A stretch of 64,000 nt of DNA. Origin: Talinum fruticosum (lineage: Eukaryota; Streptophyta; Magnoliopsida; Caryophyllales; Talinaceae). How positions within the stretch are numbered: position 1 is the first letter of the stretch; the number at the start of each line of letters is the position of its first letter. Below, in pieces: positions 11,700 through 24,574 of this stretch. The notes under the pieces were generated by a model that did no database searches, was not told the DNA's origin, and saw nothing but the letters and a program-made list of their open reading frames with translations. Made by a program: the position numbers and the translations under genes. The DNA is taken from contig JAITYX010000007.1 in assembly GCA_021018815.1 (NCBI GenBank), forward strand, positions 5,209,001-5,273,000, given 5' to 3'.

Positions 11700-12369
11700 A
11701 CTTATAAAGGAATTAAAGTTTCGTAAAACTAGCTATTACCATCAATTTTCAAGACAGAAAATCAAATTTTCAGTAAAAAAATAAAAAACCCTCACCCAAC
11801 AACTATGATACACACACGTGGTTAACCAAGCTCACACCATTGGTTGGTTTCTCCACAGAGACTAAGAGAGTTCAAGTAGGTAAAGTACATTCTCTTATTA
11901 GAATTTTCGATGTGGGACATTAAACTCTCTCTCCTAAACAAACCTTTTACACAGGTTCAACATGCTATTTATTACCTTTGAAACTTTTCTATAATCAGCT
12001 CGAGTTCTATTTGATTTTAGTATAGCTTGGTTTGAATTCAGCCCAAATGCTTATTGGGTCGAGTTCAAGCCTAGTAAACTTGCTTAGACTTATTTCCTTA
12101 TGGTGAGAGGTGGCCTACTTTTTGTGATTATGCTCACACATTACATTAATTTAGGAAACATTTGCTTACGGGTCCATTCAAGTGTGGGTGATTATTTAAA
12201 CGATTCGTTAATTTTAAATAAATATTTCTAAATACATTAAGGTTTGGGTTAAATATTTTTGGAACCAATTCCAATAACAAACTTGTAATTTTGGGCCAAA
12301 AAAATGATATGACACCATAGAATCACACATTAATCTTGACTTGTTGGTTGAATGATGACATGACAAAGA
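11700..12369. other. Intergenic stretch, no gene
   Basis: AT-rich sequence without recognisable genes or clear repeats. Confidence 0.4.

Positions 12370-12426
<57 letters not shown>
12370..12426. repeat. (TAA)n microsatellite
   Basis: About 19 uninterrupted trinucleotide units. Similar tracts occur next to LINE-3 at 38374-38445 and 43177-43242. Confidence 0.95.
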
Positions 12427-12439
12427 CTAACTACTTCTC

Positions 12440-12600
12440 TTTCCCTTCTTTTTTGATAGAAAAAGAAATTTTATTAATAAAAGTCATAAGGCATGTACAA
12501 ACATAATTTTTTAATAAGAATAAATCTAAAATATCAAAACATATCTATATTTCAACAAAATTAATAGTAAATATACTTTCTTTCGACTCTATACTTACAA
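12440..12600 (-). mobile_element. Probable LINE 3' end fragment
   Basis: Read on the minus strand, it ends with TTATTAATAAAATTTC and then TCTATCAAAAAAG, which resembles the A-rich 3' termini of plant LINEs. No coding part is attached. Confidence 0.4.
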
Positions 12601-12683
12601 CATCAATCCGACACACATATAAGGAAAAGCCCTATCGAGAATTCTCTAGAGAGAGAGAGTCCCTCTAGTGATAGAAGTGACCA

Positions 12684-15020
12684 TGCCTTGGAAATCTAAG
12701 CTCAAGAAACATCCGGATCTATTCCCTCCTTGCCGTTGCCCTCTTCGCTCCCCAATCATGGCTCTTCTCTCTTCGTTTTTCCAATCCACCTTTATGTTCC
12801 TCTTTAGATCTCTTTTTGTATAATCGCCCTTCTATGTAGGGATTGGATCCATTTTTAACCGATTCAAGTTTATCCGGTGTGATATGGTTTTAGCCTAGCT
12901 TACGAAGATTGGATCCTCCAGATCCTTCCCGATGATGTCAAGGTTTGCGTCTTCTATGATCGTGTTACTCGTACCTACCACGGATGACCACTCGGATGCT
13001 CTCTTTGGGGTTAGAGGTATGATTACCTTCTCGGAGCGGATTTCCGATACAATTAAGATGATATATAATGGTCTCAAGTTGCTCGGATCTAGATCCTTCG
13101 AGGATCTCATTCTAAGATCCGCTAAATTACCTGCTATGATTTTTATTTTTGATTATTTTATACTTGTTCTCATCTTAGTGGAGGGCTTTTAGATCCTTCC
13201 AAGGGTTAAGAGATGGGGTGTTTTTCTAAGGTCGATTCCTCTTCGCTTCTCTCTTGGAGTTCATTTTTTGGGGTTTTTCACTGTTTGCTACTTGTTGTGA
13301 TGTAGCTAGCTTTAAGTTTGGCCCTAGTTTCTTTGACATTTGGTTGTGTACTTTGGGGGCTATATATCCTGGGAGCCGTTGGTTTTAGTCCCGAGCCTAT
13401 CTCTACCTCTCTTGTTTGGTTTAGTTGTCTACGAATGTCCGATCTCCCTCCTTCCTCCTCTCGAGAATTTCAATGGCCTCCTACTCGATAAGAACTCATA
13501 TCCCCTTTTTGATTCTTTTTCCCAATCTACAAACTCAAATTTGTTGGTTGAATGCTCAAATATTCATTCGAATAACCCTTCTCGGTCTTCCAAGACTTCT
13601 TTCTTCGACAAGGTTAAGTTCATTGTGGAGAGTTCGGATGATGTTCGATCTCGCCTCGGCTTAGTCGGAATCGATATTTGCCTCCGAGGAACCTGGAGAT
13701 GATAACTAGCTTAGACTAGATGGTGGTAGTTCCTCGCATCCGCCCGATCTCTCGTGCAATGAACTTCTCTTTCGGCCTATTCGCACGACACTAATGTTGA
13801 TAAACTAAAAGCTTGTTTGCTTGGGAAAACCTTGGGGTGAATCTCTCCCACTTCAGAGTTATTGAGGGGTAGACTAAGTATGATTGGAAGTCTGTGAAGG
13901 GTAGCGTAGACTATGTTGATCTCGGGAATGGCTGGATTATGTTCCGGTTTGCGAATGTTGAGGATAAAAATTTTTTTGGTCTATTCAACCTTGGTTTGTG
14001 CAAGGACTTAATCTCGTTCTCGGATAATGGTGTCCCTTTTTTGACCCTTATACCTCCACTATCAAGAATGTTGATAAGTGGATCCGAATTTCGAGGCTTC
14101 CTATGGAGTTTTGGAACTTGGAGGCATTGACTAACCTTCTAAAACTAGTAGAGGAAGTGGTTAGAATTGACCACCATAATTTATTGAGGCAAAGGGGTAG
14201 ATTTGTAAGGGTCCGTGTTAATGTGAACATTTCACACCCCCTTATAGGGTCCATTTCGGTTGGGAATTCATATTTCTCTATGTTGCTTCCGCTCACGTAT
14301 GGGAGGCTTTATAAGGTTTATGCCCTTTTGGGTGTGAATCTCATATGCTTGATGTCTGTCTTAAGGCTCCGGTTGATTCTAAAATTGAGGTGGTGGTTGA
14401 GAAATTTGGTAGCTAGGGTTTCTCTGTCCTGGGTAGAGGAAGTTATTCCTCGAATGAACCTACCTAGTCTGTCTGCTCCTCTTATCGAAAACTAAATTAG
14501 AGTCTCACCTAGGAAAAGGGGCAGGTCTATAAAGGTTGATGAGACGCCTACTCCTCTTCCCGGTGATACTTGACCCTATTCCCCATCTCGCTCTTGTCAA
14601 TGACCCCTGGGTTCCTATGATTATTAGTGGTACTTCGCTGATAAATTTCAACCCCATACCCCTACTCCTCTTTTTGTTGTCTGGAAATCCTTCTAACTCT
14701 TTTATTGATGAGCGAATCAAAGTCATTAAGGAATAACTTGCTTCTAGTGTTTTTCCTTCCGCCGAGCTCCAATCCAATGTTGCTAATTGTTCCTCCCCAA
14801 TCTTGCATTCTTCAATTGGGGACCCTTTGTTGGCTGAGCCTAGTTCTCCGCTTTCGCGAAGGATTTAGTGATGGAGTTGGATTTTCTTGAGGATAGGGAA
14901 GGTGCAGCCCTTGAGGAAGAATTCCTGGATATGGATGATTCTACGACTATTTTTATCTCTTCGAACTCTACTAAGAAAAGAAAAATTTAGGATGATGAGG
15001 AAGACTTCTCCTCATGTGTA
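12684..15020 (+). pseudogene. LINE-1 ORF1 (DUF4283-type gag-like)
   Basis: Frames at 12932-13192, 13340-13702, 13894-14130 and 14103-14495 together give the pattern of plant LINE ORF1. A DUF4283-type core is visible (VDYVDLGNGWIMFRFANVED near 13905-13965). It is followed by KWIRISRLPMEFW near 14085-14115 and GRFVRVRVNVNISHPL near 14200-14245. These proteins coat the element RNA. The CCHC knuckle normally following is not clearly preserved. Several frameshifts make it non-functional. The start near 12684 (ATG after a GA-rich leader) is a guess. Confidence 0.75.
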
Positions 15021-16490
15021 ATGATTTTAGCTCTTGGATTATTTTTTTGTTGCTACTGATTTGTGTCTTGTATTGGTGGTCGTTGTATTTTTCTTTTCTT
15101 TAGTACTTCTTTGTCTTATTTTTCTTCTTTGTTAGTTGCCGGTTTATGTGGCCTTGGATGGAGGCCCGGTGATTGCTCCTCGTTGGCGGACCTGTCTACG
15201 AGGTTAGTCTTTTGGGTTTGTTTTTGTGGTTAATCACCCTTGTAAGGTTACTTCTTCTTGTCCTTCTCTTGTTTTTTTGGGTTTGATGTATGTTGGACCG
15301 TGGAGCTAGTGTTTTGTTGACTGCTCTATTCCTTTTTATTGGTTTTTGGGATGGTTTCCTATTTGCTATGGCTCTAATGGGCTTCTTGTCTCACTAATTT
15401 TTCCAATTCTTGGTTGGAATCTATTGGTCTATATTTGTTATGTTTTCTTTGGCTCATCTCGCTCGCTTTATTCTTTTTTATGATTTTTATTTTCTTCTTC
15501 CCTCGAGCCTTGAATAATCATTGTTGTTGACTCTTTCCTATTGAATGAAGCTACAATGGTTTATCCGGTAGGCTCTTGGTCTATTGGGTTCTCTCGTGTA
15601 ATATCTTTATACTTGGTGATTGTGGTTGATTGCGCCTTCCAAGTACTAACCCATTGTTAGGATGATATACTTTGGGCCTATTATTGATTTTGTGGTTTTT
15701 GTTTATGGGGAATCACCCCGCTAGGAATACGTTGATTGATTTTTGGATTTGGATATCTATGATGATCTTCGGATCGAGCAGTCTTATTCTATGTATGATG
15801 CTTCATAGCGTTTCTCCTATTGGATCCCGAGCCCGACTCTAGTGGCATTATTGAGTTTTTGTGTTGCCTCCTTATTAGGTAGGAAGCCAAGCTCTACGTT
15901 GCCGTGGAGTAGGTCGATGATCGACGATGAGTCGTGCTTCTCTCGAGACTTTTGCTTACTTATTCTTCTTTGTAGGTTTTGATTTTTCTTTGGCATGTTG
16001 GTCTCTTCAACACTCGTGAGTTGTTTCTCTACTCGTGGGGAATTTGACTTTACCCTTCTTGCTTGGACACCATTTTGGCGGATCTCTTTGTTGTGGTTTT
16101 GATTTTTAGGCACTTCATTCGGCAAAGGGACTACCCATGTTTCCAACTATGCTACTTGGTTTTGATTATTGGAGGCAACTGTGGAGATGCACTTATATTT
16201 CGTTTGGTTATTATTTTTATTTTATTGGATTTTGTCTTATTGTTGCTATATGGCGAGAGGAATCACAGGGTTTACTCGCAATGGGCCGGTTTGACAATTG
16301 AAAAAGTGACGAATTTATTTACTTTCTTTTGGTTTGGTGCAAGGAATTGTTATTATTTATTTTCTTTCTTTGGCTAGATCTTTTGGAGATATCCTTTTTG
16401 GATTTTCCTCTTTTTCTTTTTGAGAGGATTACTAGGATATGACCCGTTTTCGGTTATTATTGCAACCCTGGCCTGGGTATGGTTTGGGTT
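15021..16490 (+). other. LINE-1 inter-ORF region, T-rich
   Basis: Between the ORF1 and ORF2 remnants lies about 1.5 kb of T-rich sequence without a recognised domain. A 109-residue minus-strand frame (15817-16146) has no recognisable family. It could be part of LINE-1 or an unrecognised insertion. Confidence 0.45.
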
Positions 16491-16499
16491 GGATGTCAA

Positions 16500-18514
16500 T
16501 TTTTCTCGTGACTATTGCCGCTTGGAATGTACAAGGTGCTAAAAACACCAAGACAAGCAAGAGATTTCGACTCTTAATCGGAAATTAAAACCTGATATAC
16601 TTTTCTTGATGGAAACATTAACAAATGTAAGCAATATGGAAAGAATTATTCCAACCTTAGGATTTGAACAATATGATTATGTTTTACCGCATAACCATAG
16701 TGGTGGGATATGGGTTCTACGGAACAATAAGAATATTACAACTAATGTTCTAGTTAAAGATCATACAACCATCCACCTCTATATTATTGATAAAATAATT
16801 TGTAAAGAGTGCATTATTATGGGAGTGTATGGACCGACAAAAGCTATCGATAAGCCCACTATTTAGAATCAACTGCAAGATTTTAATGGTATGATTAACC
16901 TTCCTTGGCGTATTATTGGTAATTTTAACAAAATGGAATGTCTTGATGAAAAATTAGGAGGTAACAAGTTTATGCTTACTAATGTTTAATGTATGAGAAA
17001 TTTTCTTTCCCAGATTCGGGAGAGAGCATTCCATACTTTGGCAGAATTTTTACATGGAAAAAGTTCCTTAAAGGTCAACTCATCTATGAACGTTTAGATC
17101 GAGCTATTGGCCGTTTTGATTGGAGGAATATATTCCATAACTACTCGGTTTCAAATGGTCCTTTTTCATGCTCGGATCATAGTTATGTTGTTTTAAATAC
17201 GAATTATAGGGGTTGCGACATCGCGAAGGAACTTCTATTTCAAAACTAGTGATCTAGTTATGATGAAGTTGGAAATATTATCGGACATAAATGGAATGAA
17301 AGTACTAGGGGTTCATGTATGTTTAAAGTGGTCAATAAACTGAAGAATATTAAATCTAAGCTTAACCTTTGGTCTTGGAAAACCTGAAGTTTTTATTCTC
17401 AACAGGTTGAGAAGAATGCTTGCAAACTCCGAATATTGAGGACAAGGTTGTGGCTGATCCTACTAATGTTAGACTCATGAACTGGCACTCTAGGTCTGGT
17501 TAAACAAAGGGAACTACCTTTTCTTTTTAATCAAAAGTATTGAGGAAAATTTATAGGAAAGAATGGCTTACTAAAGGCGATAGGAATTCCAAATTCTTTT
17601 ATCGCTATTGTACTACCAAAAAGCAAACAACCAATATTTTGGATATCAAAGACGAATCAAGGATATGGATTAACGACACAAATATGGTCCAATAGAAATT
17701 TGTGAATGACTTCTCTTAAAGATTTAAATCTCAGGGAAGATTGAGTGGTACTTTACTGCGTTTGGGATTATCGATCCGTATTACTAATGAGGATAATTCG
17801 TTTTTCACTTCACGAGTGTCTCCTACTGAGATTAAAACAATTGTTTCTCAAATGAACCCGGCTAAGGCTCCTGGTCCGGATGGCTTTACGGCCAGGTTTT
17901 TTCGACAACATTGGGATATTGTAGGAAATGATGTTATTAATCTGGGTCATGAATTTTTTCCAACATGGTAAACTTTTAAAGGAAGTTAATCATACCTTTA
18001 TTGCACTTATTCCAAGAGTTACTAGGCCTGAAACAACGGCTAAGTTTAGGCCAATCAGCCTTTGTACTGTGTCTATAAGATTATTTGCAAGGTGTGGGTC
18101 AATAGACTACGACCTGTGTTACAAAAAGGGATCAGCCCGTATCGGAGTGCGTTCATCCCTAGCAGAGATAGTCACAATAGTATTCTTCGGTTCATGAAAT
18201 TATCAATAAATTTGGAAATATAAAAGGAAAGCTTGTATAGGGCTCAAACTTGATATGGAAAAGGCTTATGATAGGATTGAATAGGACTTTATCGGCTCTT
18301 GTCTTAAAGACATGGGTTTTAGTGAGATATGCGTTAATTAATTGGATCTAGGAATGTATCTCAACTGTCTCCTTTTTAATTCTCATAAATGATGAATCTT
18401 GTTGTTTTTTTAAACCGACAAGAGGACTTAGGCAAGGTAATCCCTTATCACCCTATCTATTTATTATGTGTGTGGAAGCTCTTGCATATAGACTTCACCT
18501 TACAGCCTTGCGAG
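16500..18514 (+). pseudogene. LINE-1 ORF2 (endonuclease + RT), truncated
   Basis: The endonuclease begins near 16515 with IAAWNVQGAKN and continues through 16606-16866 (FLMETLTN, IIMGVYGP). Endonuclease sequence continues at 16989-17249, ending near CSDHSYVVLN. The RT begins at 17741-17971 (AKAPGPDGFTARFF) and continues with FRPISLC (about 18040-18065), LDMEKAYDRIE (about 18250-18280) and [12 protein letters not shown] (about 18420-18455). This order is the standard ORF2 layout for target-primed reverse transcription. The protein is broken by several stops, and the FADD block onward is missing because the sequence ends at the CACTA at 18515. Confidence 0.88.
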
Positions 18515-18599
18515 CACTCCTATAGCAACCACTTTTAACTACGGTTGAAGACAACGGTTAACGAGCATCGTGTATGTGGTCATCGTTGTATGTAGCATT

Positions 18600-18840
18600 T
18601 TTAACTATGGTTCAACAAGCTGTAGTAAAGGATCACCTATGATGACGGTTTTCATGTAAAAACTATCATCATAGATATCTATATGATGACGGTCTTCTAG
18701 AGCGGAACCGTCGTCATATATTTACATATGACGACGGTTCCGGATGACGAACCGTCGTCATAGGTCCTGCGCGTAAATGCCAAATTGTTTCAGAGCTTAT
18801 CACGACGGTTCTAATGTAAGAACCGTCGTAATAGGTCTGT
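18600..18840. repeat. CACTA-1 subterminal repeats
   Basis: Multiple direct and inverted copies of a ~10 bp motif (ACGACGGTTC / GAACCGTCGT). Such arrays bind the element's accessory transposition protein in En/Spm systems. Confidence 0.85.
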
Positions 18841-19060
18841 ATATTTTTAATATTTTTTTGTTTTTTCCATCCCCCTGTATAAAATGCACTCCAAAATAAA
18901 TCACAACTTACACAATAACAAACCAACAGACCTCAATTTTCTAACATAAATACAAGAATTTCCAACTTACTACAACCACAACAAAGTTCCATCTGAATAA
19001 GTTCACAACACAGTTTCATATTTCACATTTAAGTTCAAGCAAAGAATATATTACAATTAA

Positions 19061-19195
19061 TGTGATTGTCTTTGTGATGATGTTGCTTATTTGGAGTTGT
19101 TGCGAGAGGTAGCTCGGACAACATAATACATCTTATTTGCAGTCCATGCTACCTCCGCACGAACTCCAAACAAGCAATATAGTCATAAAAACATA
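19061..19195. repeat. Foldback in CACTA-1
   Basis: Two inverted arms (19061-19118 and 19142-19195) pair around a ~23 nt loop. They contain TTTGGAGTTGTTGCG and its partner CGCACGAACTCCAAA. The same foldback occurs in CACTA-2 at 30922-31109. It could be a recombination relic or a small-RNA precursor. Confidence 0.8.
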
Positions 19196-20270
19196 ATACC
19201 TCATCTGTCTTTTTGAAAAGGAATACGTAAACAGGACATTTCACCAGACAATGTCTATTTCCTTAGTCCATTGTCCCAAAGTGATGCTCCTTATGTACTC
19301 GCACGCTTTGAGTTTGTGCACCGGGGGAGGGGTAGACTGGACAATAAACAACTTAATAACTGTGGAAAACATTAAGCAGGAGCAGAGATTAGCAACCAAA
19401 ACCGAGAAAAGCATTAATCAACAATTATCCACAAGAAATATGCACAAGAAACTTTACCTGAAAGGCTTAGTCCTTTTGATACTCATCGAAGGATCTTCTA
19501 CCCTTCCATATGAGAGCTTAGTCCTTATATTTTCTTCTTGGAGTTCGTGCAAGGGTAGAGGTTCTACAAAATATAAAAATTGTAATTAGATGTTATACTT
19601 ATCCTTTCTAAAAAATATCAGTCGACCACAAACTGTTTTTTTTTTACTTCAATATGTCTTTTCAAAACACGAGTGAAGTATTGTATAACTTCATAGAATA
19701 GTTTTCTATGTAATATCCAGGCTGAAGGAAACATCACTTTGATCGAGTCATATGAAATTCCATTGTTCAATCATTCCTAATCAAAATCAATGAGGTTAAC
19801 CGATAAAGATCTAAAAAATATACCTTTAAATTGAATCACCACCCCTAATAACACTTGCATGTATCGACAAGAATAACTCGTATAAAGGTGAGAAACAAGA
19901 CTTTTACAAGAAAAAGAGAAACCTTAACTTTCATAAAAAAAATAGAGAAACCCAAACTCTCTCAAGTAGAGAAACCCAAACTCTCACAAAAAGGAGAACA
20001 AATTTATTAGAAAGAAAATAATAATACCTTTATATCTTGATTCAATTAAAGACATAGAAGCAAAAGGGGGCTTAGTATTAACGATAGCTAGGCCAATAAT
20101 AGCCACAACAATCTGAAAAGAAAAAAAGCTGCTGAAGACAAAATTAGGGTTTAAACAGCAGGAAGGGAGAGAAGAGAAGAAGAAAGAGGAGGCGATTAGA
20201 AGTCCCCTCTCTTTCCATTCTAAGAAGAAGAACATGCGAGTTATAGTGCTTGTCGTCATACTACAACCAC

Positions 20271-20536
20271 CATAATTAGAAGAGTCTCAATCATATATGT
20301 GTTATATCTAGATCTTATCCATCCATTGTTTTTATATTAAAAAAATTATATTTTTATCAATTACAAAAATCATTTATAATTCTTAAGAAAATATAGTCTT
20401 AATTTCTATATCCTACTATTTAGGAAAGAAGTAATTAAATTCTACCAAACACCATTACAATTAGTTATCTTAATCAAAATTTTTAAAAATTATTTCATTT
20501 TTAAAATTCATTTTCTTAACTTAATAAAAGTAAAAA
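20271..20536. other. AT-rich gap between CACTA-1 and LINE-2
   Basis: No feature recognised. The LINE-1 coding sequence does not resume here. Confidence 0.4.
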
Positions 20537-20596
20537 ATGATTGTGCAAGTCGAAGGGATGAGAGAGAAAGCCCATAGAGAGAATCTTTCCTTCATA

Positions 20597-21600
20597 ATGG
20601 CGAGGAAAAAGAAAACTATGATTTCTAAGTCGCCAATTAAAACTATATCGGTTGCTAATCCGCTGATATCACTAGTGGTATCGCCGATAAGCACGTCGAT
20701 TGCTGAAGTTCAAGAGGAAGAAAACCTAGAAACATCATAGGAACTAATACACCATGATAGATTTGGAATTACCTCAAGTAGAGAAGCTAGACTCTCATGG
20801 GCTGAGAGGTTAAAGAAAGCGAGTAATCCGACGAATCAGCAAAAGGCTCAAGATAGGGAAGTGGATATATCGCGAGTTCCAAATACAGGATGTCGGTTGG
20901 ATTTTATACCCCCCCAAATTAAGCAAAATGGAAGGCTCATTCAGAAAATCGATCATGAAGATATTGCCTCTAAAGTGGAATATTGGGAGTCATCAACTAT
21001 ATGAAAAATCCTTGGTGCAAACCTTCCCCAAAAAGGTAATGGAAGGTTTTCTTAACCAGATTTGGGGGAAACGAAAATTGGTAAAGTTATTCGGAAGGAG
21101 AATGGTAACTATGTGGTTAGGTTTCATGCAAAGATAGATAAGGATCAAGTACTTAAACAAAATGTTTATTATTTTGATAAGAAACCAATGATGGTGACGA
21201 CTTGGTCGCTGGGTAGTGATCTCGAAGATGGATATCATATCACTACCTATTTGGGTCATATTCCACATATTACACCTAAAATTCTTGGGAATTGAAGGGC
21301 TTAGTAAGGTGGCAAGCTTGGTAGGGATCCCCATTGCAACAAATAGAAATACTTCTCAAAAGGTGAGATTAAACTTTTCCCGAGTGCTTATTGATGTGAA
21401 TATTTCAAGGGACTTGGTTGAGGAATTTGAATTTCTAGACGAAAATGATGAACTAGTCACAACGAGTTGAGTATGAATGGAGACTACAGAAGTGTGATAA
21501 ATGTAAAATGTTTGGGCATATTGCTGAGAATTGTAGGAAAGGTATTAAACGAGTATGGAGATCAAAAGCACTTCAAATAGAGGTGAATGCACATGATGCA
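20597..21600 (+). pseudogene. LINE-2 ORF1 with CCHC zinc knuckle
   Basis: The ATG at 20597 opens a lysine-rich N-terminus (MARKKKTMISKSPIK). Frames at 20928-21137, 21062-21295 and 21216-21470 continue the DUF4283-type region (NQIWG, NVYYFDKKPMMVTTW). Near 21485-21540 is CDKCKMFGHIAENC, a complete CX2CX4HX4C zinc knuckle for RNA binding. Frameshifts around 20740, 21060, 21290 and 21470 inactivate it. Confidence 0.82.
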
Positions 21601-21763
21601 ATACCCTAAGAAAAGAATAATGGAAGTTACAAGGCAAAAGATGGCAAATGGGGACACTTCATCAAAGGTGACATAACATATTGGATGATCCAACGATAAT
21701 CCAGTGATTCCTGTTGAGCCAAATAGAGAGAAACCAATTCCGGGATAACCCTAGGAAGGGACC

Positions 21764-24560
21764 ATGGATAATATCGGATGTTGGAATGTAAGAGGGATGA
21801 ATAACCCCTCAAAAAAAAAAAAAAAGAAATCAAATTCTTCTTGAGGAATAAAAGTATTAGGTTGGCAGGTTTATTGGAAACAAAAATTTCTCTAGATAGG
21901 GTGTATACAATCAGAATTTGTGATGGTTGGCGATATAGAACCAATGCTACACACAATATGTGAGTAGGATTTGGTTTATTTGGATGTATGATTATTTTGA
22001 TATCCAAATACTGGGGGTATATGAGCAGGCCATTCATGTTGTGGCTATGCATATTGGAACGCAGAATAGTTTGTATATTACGATGGTATACGCTTCTAAT
22101 CATGATAATGAAAGGAGTGATTTGTGGAAATTACTGACAAAAGTTTGTCTTAGCAATACAGAATGGATTAGTTGGAGATTTTAATTGCCCTTTACAGGAG
22201 AATGATCGAGAGGGTGGGGCCAACATTTCTTTTATGGATATGGCTGACTTCAAGAATGTGTTGAGGCCTCGCCAAATATAAGAGATGTTGTAAATGGGAC
22301 CTTTCTATACTTTGACAAATAAACAACAACTGGGAGATAGGATATTCTTGAGACTAGACAAGGTTTTTGTCAATGAAAAATGGTTGGATACTTTCCCAAA
22401 TGTGGATTGCTCAGTCCTACTTGGGGGTGTCGGATCATTGCATTTTGTTTATTAGTGATCAACATCTTCCGCATAAGAGAATCCCTTTTCGGTTCTCAAA
22501 TATGTGGTGTAACCATCCATAATATCTGGATATGGTTGGACAATTGGTAATATTAGGGGGAAGGAACTAAAATGTTCTGAGTTATGCAGAAAATAAACTT
22601 TGTGAAGAGTGCATTCAAGATATTCCACAAGCTAAATTTTTCAAATTTGGCTGAGCAATTGGACGAAGTTAGAAATAGTTTGCATCAGGTCCAAGATGAT
22701 ATACTACACAAACATAACTCCAACCAGCTATATGCAAAGGAGAATGAGTTGAGTGCTACATTGATGGAACTTAGAAAGATTGAAAGAGAAGACCAAATTC
22801 AGAAGACCAAGCTTAATTGGCTAAAAGATGGAGACAAATGTTTAACATATTTTTTTGCTAGCCTTCAGCAAAGAAGATACCAGCAACGTAATCATTTTTA
22901 TTCACAATGGTATTGGACAAACATGCTGTGATACGAGAGCATTCAGGATATATTGGCGCAATACTTCTAGGGATTATTAAGTAAAAAAGTAAGGAAGATG
23001 AGGATAAAGTGGACAGTTCTGCAGAAGGGTTCAAATATCTCGCAACATGCAGAAGATAGAACTAGTGGCTCCCTTTACTAAGGAAAATGTGCAAGAAGCT
23101 TTGTGGACTATTGATGTAGCTAAAAGCCTTGGCCTTTATGGCATAGGAAGTAAATTCTTTCAGAGTGCATGGAACCTTATTGGTAATGAGGTAAGTGAGG
23201 TTGTTCTTGAATTCTTTACTTCGGAAAATTGCTCAAATAGATAAACACTACCGTAGTCAGTCTTATTCCAAAAGTAAAACATCCTCAAACTGCAGCTAAC
23301 TTTCGACTCATATGTTGTTATAATGTGATATATAAAATTATCTCAAAGATGTTGTGTAAAAGATTAAAGTCAATCCTGGCTGGGATTATAATGCGGAATC
23401 AATCAGCCTTTGTGGAAAATTGGCAAATTTTGCATAATGTGTTAATAAGATTGGATGTTGTGAGGCATTATAAACAAAAGATAATTTCCCTCGATGCATT
23501 ATTAAGATTGACATAAGGAAGGCGTATGATACAATTGATTGGAGTTTCCAGTATGAAATAATATTAGGTATTGGGATGCCTAGCCAATTTGTAGGATAGA
23601 TACAAGAAAGTATCTCAAATGCATATTTCTCACTAAGCTCTAATGGTAGTTTACATGGTTTCTTCAAAAGTGGGAGAGGTTTGTGCCAAGGTGGTCCCAT
23701 TTCACCGTTACTTTTGTTATTGGCATGGGATATTTGTCTCGATTGCTTGCTCAAGTGGGGATAATAGGTTTCCTTTTCATCCTAATTGTAAAGATTTAAG
23801 GTTGAATCACCTTACATTTGCTAATGATTTATTAGTATTTTGCAAAGCCGAGCTTGAGTCCGTTAGTTGTCTAACGGAAGCAATCCAACTACTTGCTGAG
23901 GTTTCCAGATTAGAAGCAAACATTCAAAAATCACAAATGTACTTAGGAGTCCCTTAAAAACCTGGAAAGCGAATGTGGATAATTGTGAAAAATTAGCTGT
24001 GAGGATTACTTGGAAAAATCGAAAGTTGGGGGTCTAGGCATCTTAGTTATGTAGGCAAAACACAATTAGTCAACACAGTTCGATAAACATGCACACATAC
24101 TGGGAATCAATCTTTGTCCTACTACGGAAAGTAATCAAAATGGTAAAGAAAATTTGCGGACAATAGTTGTGGGAAGGTGAAGGGTGGAATAGGAAACATA
24201 AATCAATAGCTTGGGAAGATATGTGTAGGCTAAAAATCGGGGAGGACCGGGCATCAAAAGAAGTAATGAATGGAACAAGGCTCAAATTGCAAAGAAATTA
24301 TGGTTTATAATAGAAGAGGAGGAGTGCTTATGGTTGAATTAGATTTATAGCATTTATTTAAATAAGAAGGATTGGAGATAGGGGATTGCAAGGCTGATTG
24401 GAGTTGGTATTTTAAGAACATGATTGGACTGATGAAATATATGAAGCAATGATATGATGAATCCTTATAGTAATAGACTATATTAAAGGTTGGAAAGTTC
24501 AGTGTGCGGGAAGCATATCAAAAAATTCATGAAGTTCGGGATGTGGGCAAGTGGAAACTA
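21764..24560 (+). pseudogene. LINE-2 ORF2 (endonuclease, RT, start of zf-RVT)
   Basis: The ATG at 21764 gives MDNIGCWNVRGMNNP, the usual start of plant LINE endonucleases. An internal A-run at 21810-21825 breaks the frame. Endonuclease pieces follow: VGDFNCP near 22170-22190 and RLDKVFVN near 22355-22375. RT pieces are at 22584-22931, 23047-23244 and 23325-23516, then [13 protein letters not shown] near 23675-23710. The catalytic block reads TFANDLLVF near 23815-23845, with Asn where the first Asp of FADD is usual. The region ends at about 24545 with [11 protein letters not shown], the start of the zf-RVT domain. Confidence 0.85.
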
Positions 24561-24574
24561 GCCTGGCACAAAAA

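Larger units (their letters stand above)
12640..18514 (+). mobile_element. LINE-1 (degenerate L1-type element)
   Basis: Plus-strand non-LTR retrotransposon with recognisable ORF1 (about 12684-15020) and ORF2 (about 16500-18514) separated by a T-rich spacer. It stops abruptly inside the RT domain at 18514, where a CACTA terminus begins. The missing C-terminal part is not found after the CACTA. Stops and frameshifts are frequent. Confidence 0.85.
18515..20270 (-). mobile_element. CACTA-1, small En/Spm-type element
   Basis: The left end begins CACTCCTATAGCAACC. It is followed by subterminal arrays of the motif ACGACGGTTC and its complement GAACCGTCGT (18640-18840). The sequence from 18515 to about 19580 is the inverted counterpart of the right part of CACTA-2 (31645 down to about 30600). 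It shares the subterminal repeats, a foldback and the motif CTTGGAGTTCGTG. No transposase frame is visible. The right end is not certain. A GTCGTCATA motif at 20252-20260 suggests it stops near 20270, but no matching terminus or 3 bp target duplication was confirmed. Confidence 0.75.
20537..24560 (+). mobile_element. LINE-2 (degenerate L1-type element)
   Basis: Plus-strand LINE with ORF1 (20597 to about 21600) and ORF2 (21764 to about 24560). It ends inside the region after RT, where minus-strand Gypsy integrase sequence begins. The remainder of its 3' end is not found on the far side of the Gypsy block. The ORF1 start and the ORF2 start MD(N/S)I..WN(V/I)RG are shared with LINE-3, so the two are one family. 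Confidence 0.85.

Noticed and set aside
15817..16146. 109-residue minus-strand frame as a gene
   Set aside because: Located in the LINE-1 spacer and matches no family I recognise.
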